This document shows, one piece after another, positions 57,801 through 64,000 of a stretch of DNA of 64,000 nucleotides (position 1 is its first letter; each line of letters starts with the position of its first letter). Under the pieces are notes generated by a model. That model had not been told where the DNA came from, searched no databases, and worked only from the letters and a program-made list of their open reading frames with translations. The stretch is taken from positions 12,863,647 to 12,927,646 of the forward strand of contig OW203762.1 of the NCBI GenBank assembly GCA_934045905.1, given 5' to 3'. The position numbers were made by a program, and so were the translations under genes. The DNA is from Leuctra nigra (Eukaryota; Arthropoda; Insecta; Plecoptera; Leuctridae).

Positions 57801-58746
57801 TTGGAGAAGATAATATTAATAGCGTCTGATCACTGGCAGTTGAGGAGAGAAACTGATTCAAACAGAATCAGAGCAAGACATTTGATACTGTTGGTTGGAT
57901 CATTCATGTTACTATAGTAACAGTGAAAAATATTAAAATCTTATAATACATTGTAGCGATTAACCTTTGTTGAAACTCGTATACACTTTAACTATGTGCC
58001 TGAATTTGGCTATACACATTTCAAACAATTACCTAATAAGTATTGTAAACTTATTGAAAACAGAAAATTTAAATAATTTAAAAACTACATAAAAAGAAAA
58101 TACAAAGAATAATTTTGGTGCATTAAGGTTGCACCGGCCACGAACTTATATTTTATTATTGGTTTATATAGTTTAGTTCTTTATCTTCTTGTGACGCCCT
58201 CTTTTTAACAAATATGCCAAAAAAGCTTTCATTTATTTAACTTTTTATGTTCTGTTTTCAATTTGTTTTCATTATGTATTGCGTAATGTTTGAAATTTCA
58301 AATTTGGAAGCTCATTTTATGCCTAATTCAGGCACCAAGTTAAGAGCGTATAGTGCTGTGAACATGTTTTAACAATATTATTGCTAAAACTAGACTAGAC
58401 ATCTTGCTAAAACTAGACATCATTGCTTGGCCCTCCTTTTACGTATGATCTCAATACTTTTAGGTGGGAAGGTGCTTGGCAGTCTTTTTACAAGTTTTGT
58501 TTTTGTTCATAAGGTATGTTATAACTAAGGTATAGTGAGTGTATAAGTTGTTATTACAGAGTCCAGTGCACAACTTGTTATTTCACGAGGTTATTTCACC
58601 ACGATGAAATTAAATCTTTGATCGAAAAATGATATGAAATCAGAAATATGAGCAAGACTGCACAAATATCAAATTAAAATATCAAATTAAAAATGTGACA
58701 GTTGTGCGTGATAACGTTCTAACAACACCTTTAATTTCCCTTATAC

Positions 58747-58793
58747 CATAGACATTGTATAGCCTTCGGCCCGAAGGCTATACAATGTCTATG
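58747..58793. repeat. Perfect 23-bp-arm palindrome present only in right copy
   Basis: CATAGACATTGTATAGCCTT CGG, one central C, then the exact complement. The left copy lacks it at about 10,130. Confidence 0.9.
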
Positions 58794-59632
58794 CTTATAC
58801 CCAAAACATTCACTATGCCTTATACCATACCTTATTTCACTTGTGCATCAGGCTTTACGAGTCCAAGTGATTTGAGTGCCATGTTTTCCTGAAGAGTTTC
58901 AGCCTCATTGCGATAATCCATCATCAGTTGAGCATCTTTCTGGACCTCAAGATCGAATGGTGTTGGTTCGTTTGAAGTCGCTATTGAGTCTTCTGTTCCG
59001 GTTAATTGATTACACAGTTGCTAAGCAGCAAGATCTCTTGAAGATGATTGTTTATACTTCATTATTGACACAAACTCAACCATATTGTTAGAAAAAATCT
59101 AGTGTCGTTTTGAGGAAGCGTATCCATATCCAATTATGCAAAACGATATTAATATAGGTATTTATAATGGAATTGCAACATTCATTAAGGGTCAATAGGC
59201 TAGATTTTAAAATAGTAATTCCAAACTTTTGCATTCATTAACAGATGAATAACTCCTGTAAACTCGCTAATATTCTTCACTCTTGTCGACCACTAAGTCA
59301 CTTTTGTAGGGTTGTGCCGGTTAAAAATTATATGTGATCATGTGCGTGTAACAGAAAAAAACTTTCTAAAAAAATGGAAAAGATTTTAATTGGACGAATC
59401 CAATTCCTAGTTTGCTCAAGCCAGAGAGGACGAAACAAGGTAATACTCGTATATTATTCACTCTGATACTTTTTAAATTCCAAACTAAAGCTACCTTTAT
59501 TTCAGAAGAATAGCAGAAAATATGTCCTGAATATATTAATCATAATGCATTCATATTTTGGACGTGATAATACAATAATTTATTTGAAATGTGAGACAAG
59601 ACAAATGTGAAAAACATACTATGAATGTTAAT

Positions 59633-60025
59633 TTAATATTTAGTTAGTGTCGATTTCCGTCCCAGTGTGACTGATGGTCGGACAAGTTTCGGCTCTCTAA
59701 GCCCCTTCTGCAGCACGTCCCTGACGATGTAGTTGGCGATGTGGTTCACTTCGCACGCCTTCATCACGTCCGACGGCGGCTTCATGAGGATGGTCGTCAG
59801 CAACCTCTCGACGAACACCTTCAGACTCATCTTGACCTCGGTCGTGACTTGACCGTGCGCGAGGCGGCTGATCACCTCCTTCAGGAGGTCGTTGGCGAAG
59901 TCGGTGAGCATCGCGATCAACTGCCGCTGCTCGAGGAAGGCGAGGTGGCTCTCGCGCGCTAACAAGGCGGCGGCGGCGGCGGCGTCGTCGGGGAGGGTGG
60001 AGGCGACGAGGGAGGTCAGGGAGGA
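59633..60025 (-). CDS. Duplicate of FSIP2-like last exon
   Basis: Nearly identical to 10,970-11,362, with one fewer Ala in the poly-Ala run and an extra Tyr before the stop. Reading frame intact. Upstream partners in this copy are 62,638-62,719 and 63,548-63,579 only, so within the window this is a 3' gene fragment. Confidence 0.7.
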   Translation of the reverse strand, partial: SSLTSLVASTLPDDAAAAAALLARESHLAFLEQRQLIAMLTDFANDLLKEVISRLAHGQVTTEVKMSLKVFVERLLTTILMKPPSDVMKACEVNHIANYIVRDVLQKGLREPKLVRPSVTLGRKSTLTKY

Positions 60026-62031
60026 CTGCAACATGTAATATGCAACAGGTGATTGACGAGCATCCCGATCAACTGGCGCTGCTCGAGGAAGGCGATGTAG
60101 TCACGTCATGGAGGGTGGAGGCGACGAGGGAGGTCAGGGATGACTGCAACATGTAGTATGCAACAGGTGATTGGCGGGCATCCCGATCAACTGGCGCTGC
60201 TCGAGGAAGGCGATGTAGACACGTCATGGAGGGTGGAGGCGACGAGGGAGGTCAGGGATGACTGCAACATGTAATATGCAACAGGTGATTGGCGAGCATC
60301 CCGATCAACTAGCGCTGCTCGAGGAAGGCGAAGTAGTCACGTCATGGAGGGTGGAGGCGACGAGGGAGGTCAGGGATGACTGCAACATGTAATATGCAAC
60401 AGGTGATTGGCGGCATCCCGATCAACTGGCGTTGCTCGAGGAAGGCGATGTAGTCACGTCATGGAGGGTGGAGGCGACGAGGGAGGTCAGGGATGACTGC
60501 AACATGTAATATGCAACAGGTGATTGGCGGGCATCCCGATCAACTGGCGCTGCTCGAGGAAGGCGATGTAGTCACGTCATGGAGGGTGGAGGCGACGAGG
60601 GAGGTCAGGGATGACTGCAACATGTTATATGCAACAGGTGATTGGCGAGCATCACGATCAACTGGCGCTGCTCGAAGAAGGCGATGTAGTCACCTCATGG
60701 AGGGTGGAGGCGACGAGGGAGGTCAGAGATGACTGCAACATGTAATATGCAACAGGTGATTGGCGAGCATCCCGATCAACTGGCGCTGCTCGAGGAAGGC
60801 GATGTAGTCACGTCATGGAGGGTGGAGGCGACGAGGGAGGTCAGGGATGACTGCAACATGTAGTATGCAACAGATGATTGGCGGGCATCCCGATCAACTG
60901 GCGCTGCTCGAGGAAGGCGATGTAGTCACCTTATGGAGGGTGGTGTCGACGAGGGAGGTCAGGGATGACTGCAACATGTAATATGCAACAGGTGATTGGC
61001 GAGCATCCCGATCAACTGGCGCTGCTCGAGGAAGGCGATGTAGTCACGTCATGGAGGGTGGAGGCGACGAGGGAGGTCAGGGATGAATGCAACATGTAAT
61101 ATGCAACAGGTGATTGGCGGGCATCCCGATCAACTGGCGCTGCTCGAGGAAGGCGATGTAGTCACGTCATGGAGGGTGGAGGCGACGAGGGAGGTCAGGG
61201 ATGACTGCAACATGTTATATGCAACAGGTGATTGGCGAGCATCACGATCAACTGGCGCTGCTCGAGGAAGGCGATGTAGTCACCTCATGGAGGGTGGAGG
61301 CGACGAGGGAGGTCAGGGATGACTGCAACATGTAGTATGCAACAGGTGATTGGCGGGCATCCCGATCAACTGGCGCTGCTCGAGGAAGGCGATGTAGTCA
61401 CGTCATGGAGGGTGGAGGCGACGAGGGAGGTCAGGGATGACTGCAACATGTTATATGCAACAGGTGATTGGTGAGCATCACGATCAACTGGCGCTGCTCG
61501 AGGAAGGCGATGTTGTCACGTCATGGAGGGTGGAGGCGACGAGGGAGGTTAGAGATGACTGCAACATGTAATATGCAACAGGTGATTGGCGGGCATCCCG
61601 ATCAACTGGCGCTGCTCGAGGAAGGCGATGTAGTCACGTCATGGAGGGTGGAGGCGACGAGGGAGGTCCAGGGATGACTGCAACATGTAATATGCAACAG
61701 GTGATTGGCGGGCATCCCGATCAACTGGCGCTGCTCGAGGAAGGCGATGTAGTCACGTCATGGAGGGTGGAGGCGACGAGCGAGGTCAGGGATGACTGTA
61801 ACATGGTATATGCAACAGGTGATTGGCGGGCATCCCGATCAACTGGCGCTGCTTGAGGAAGGCGTTGTAGTCACGTCATGGAGGGTGGAGGCGACGAGGG
61901 AGGTTATAGATGACTGCAACATGTAATATGCAACAGGTGATTGGCGGGCATCCCGATCAACTGGCGCTGCTCGAGGAAGGCGATGTAGTCACGTCATGGA
62001 GGGTGGAGGCGACGAGGGAGGTCAGGGATGA
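60026..62031 (-). repeat. 118-bp minisatellite, 17 units (right copy)
   Basis: Same unit and place as 11,363-14,195, with seven fewer units and without the 9-unit block duplication. Its first unit lacks the LPDNN form seen on the left. Confidence 0.94.
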
Positions 62032-62637
62032 CTGTAACATGGAAACAAGCAATTTCTTTGCCTGTCCGAACCTTCGCCGTTGTTCCTGTATTACCGTGAT
62101 TTTCCTTAGTCAAGATACAAATGATGGGAAGGTTTTCTACCTATAGCCAGCGAACTTCTCCTTTACAACTTACATCCCTACTCTTTCTTAAAAGCAATAC
62201 ACATGGAGGTTTCTACATGGCATATATTATCCCTGGTACGACACAACTTTTTAACAATATAAAAGAGTCTCAGCTAAACGTTAAAATATTCAAATAAACA
62301 GCTTAAATTTTACAATATTTCGTATACTCGATGGTAATTTTCACAGCAATGGACAACATTTAGGTGTCAGTGTGTTTTTACATTTCATTTATGGGGGTAA
62401 CGAACTATTGTGTTTGAACATACGTGTTCCACTCCCTAACGAGTAATATTTTGAAGAAAATATTTTCGAATATGAAAAACGACAATTTGTCCGAAATTGA
62501 CAAAATTACAAATGGTGGCAGGGTGGGACAACGTTTTTCAATAATTATAAAATGCTGGAAAGATAATAAAATGTTAAAGAATGATTTTCTTCTCTAGCGC
62601 TCTTATTCTATGCCATGATTGAGAGATCTATACTCAC

Positions 62638-62719
62638 CACTGGAGTTGGAACTCGCTCCGCGATTTTCATCATTTTAGTCGCTATTTCGCCAGCAGGTAG
62701 AATATCAGTCCGCCCGAAA
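62638..62719 (-). CDS. Duplicate of FSIP2-like exon 12
   Basis: Splice sites and frame kept; one Glu-to-Lys change (ATKMM). Confidence 0.65.
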
Positions 62720-62838
62720 CTGGAAGAAAAGTAGAAGAAAAGTACAGTTAACTCTCTCAGTTCTCTTCCCTCTTTCGTGTGGAATATTATCTGAATAGTG
62801 ACTGCCATCTTTTTACCTATGTCCCTACAATACCATTA

Positions 62839-62997
62839 AGCCCCATTTACACAGTGCAATTTCTTGAACAACTTCTGTGTCACAGAAGTTCTGCATGTGT
62901 GCAGATTCCCTTTATCATCTCAAAAGTGATACTGCGCACGAGCAGAACCTCTGTGGCACAGAAGTTGTTCAAGAAATTGCACCGTGTAAATGGGGCT
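62839..62997. mobile_element. Harbinger-type MITE, duplicate copy
   Basis: Counterpart of 14,998-15,156 with TTA flanks and the same length. Confidence 0.85.
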
Positions 62998-63547
62998 TTA
63001 GATTTCACAATCTTTTATGCGAGCAGAAATCACTTTTGCCTAAACTCTTCGTGGATAAAAATATTAATGAGAGTGATTATAAGTGGTATAGGTATTAGCT
63101 TATAAGATAGATTATAAACTGTTAAAATTACTATCGCAAAATCTTGTGTGGCTTGCGGTATACAATTATGAGAATCTCTGATACATTTCATATCCGACAA
63201 GAAGATGGACCAAGGATCAAGGAGCTACTGTATAGTTCACTTGTATATAGCATCGCATTAGAAAACCTTCCGAGTAACCAAATGGACATCTTTGTCCAGA
63301 ATATGCTATTTTAGGGCATCCATGTTAAGTGACTCAAAAATATGAACCATCCAATTATTATTCACATCAATTTCAAGATTCACTGATCAATTGACAATAT
63401 GCTATCATGTTGGTTTTCAACGATACCTGTACAACCGTAGGTGGCAGAACTCTTTAGGTGACAGAAATATTCTTAACCGAATATGGAACTACCTCATTTG
63501 GAGTTACCTCTTTGATTTCTTTGTTAATTACGTAAAAAGGTACTCAC

Positions 63548-63579
63548 GTTACAGAAACCCTCGATGCCCTGATCCAGTC
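63548..63579 (-). CDS. Duplicate of FSIP2-like exon 11
   Basis: Identical 32-bp exon with the same borders. About 130 bp upstream of it, the similarity to the left copy stops. Confidence 0.6.
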
Positions 63580-63713
63580 CTGAAAAATAACAATAATTTA
63601 TTGTTACTATGAAGAGCAGTATTGCCAGTTATGTTCAGTTCAAAATATATACATTTAAGATACTTTTTAATTTCTCATACGTATTCATCCCAAAAGTTAA
63701 AAATGTAAGGACT

Positions 63714-64000
63714 GAAGGAGGGATCTTCGAATTTCACTTATGTATAGAAATCGTTCAAATTTCGCATATAAATAGATTTGTATTTTCTGCATCATAATAT
63801 GGCGAGAAAAAGTGGTCAACGTGAACTAATTTTTGAGATATATCGCTTCAAAGTTACAGGTTTTTTCTCATTTTAACATTGCGACCATACGGAAAAAATC
63901 ATGCTGATATTTTTAAAAGCGTATTTGGCTGCTTTCCCACCTATAGATTTTTTTGAAAAACTACTATAGCGTGTATCAGATGCAATATATTATAATAACA
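63714..64000. other. Unique sequence beyond the right duplicate
   Basis: No similarity to 16,267 onward and no exon recognised. AT-rich. Confidence 0.5.

Larger units (their letters stand above)
51366..63713. repeat. Right copy of large segmental duplication
   Basis: This is the direct repeat of 1-16,266. It has the empty TA site of the pogo-like element, a 159-bp foldback insertion at 57,214-57,372, a 47-bp perfect palindrome at 58,747-58,793, and a contracted 118-bp array. It carries copies of only the last three exons of the FSIP2-like gene. Whether upstream exons follow beyond 64,000 cannot be seen. Confidence 0.95.

Overview
This is eukaryotic nuclear DNA, most likely from an insect. 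Short exons are bounded by GT..AG junctions, DNA is AT-rich between exons, and cut-and-paste transposons, MITEs, SINEs and minisatellites are dense. A hemipteran is a weak guess from the general look of the repeats. I see no bacterial-type genes, rRNA genes, true tRNA genes or CRISPR.

Layout. Positions 1-16,266 and about 51,366-63,713 are two direct copies of one segment, about 98% identical by eye, with a period of about 51.35 kb. The left copy carries an intact pogo-like DNA transposon (2052-4814); the right copy keeps the unoccupied TA target (about 53,423). The ~35 kb between the copies carries the other genes.

Genes, all on the minus strand. (1) A 13-exon gene (25,201 down to 10,970) joins in consistent phase to give 632 aa. 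Its N-terminal part resembles fibrous sheath-interacting protein 2 (FSIP2), a sperm-tail protein. Its last three exons lie in the duplicated segment and recur at 63,579-59,633. (2) Two paralogous five-exon genes, A (32,660-27,735, 600 aa) and B (44,626-37,100, 303 aa), come from a second, older and more diverged duplication. I do not recognise their family. Gene A has grown by an in-frame array of 43-residue repeats in its last exon. (3) A repetitive reading frame lies at 49.57-51.09 kb.

The main oddity is repeated tandem amplification of gene pieces. A 118-bp unit is made from the 3' splice site and the start of the last FSIP2-like exon: 24 units on the left, 17 on the right, and a third inverted array at 46.9-48.07 kb. 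An 83-bp unit repeats the acceptor of gene B exon 3. A 98-bp unit comes from a short exon. A 129-bp unit lies inside the last exon of gene A. Two of the four therefore multiply a splice acceptor.

Mobile DNA includes a complete TA-flanked transposon, two hAT-like elements with 8-bp target duplications, four TTA-flanked Harbinger-type MITEs (one of them in both copies of the large duplication), 5S-rRNA-derived SINEs, a tRNA-type SINE, a family with CTAG ends that may be Helitron-like, foldback elements, a degenerate gypsy-like gag, and LINE remnants. The nested duplications supply matched filled and empty sites that order many of these insertions.
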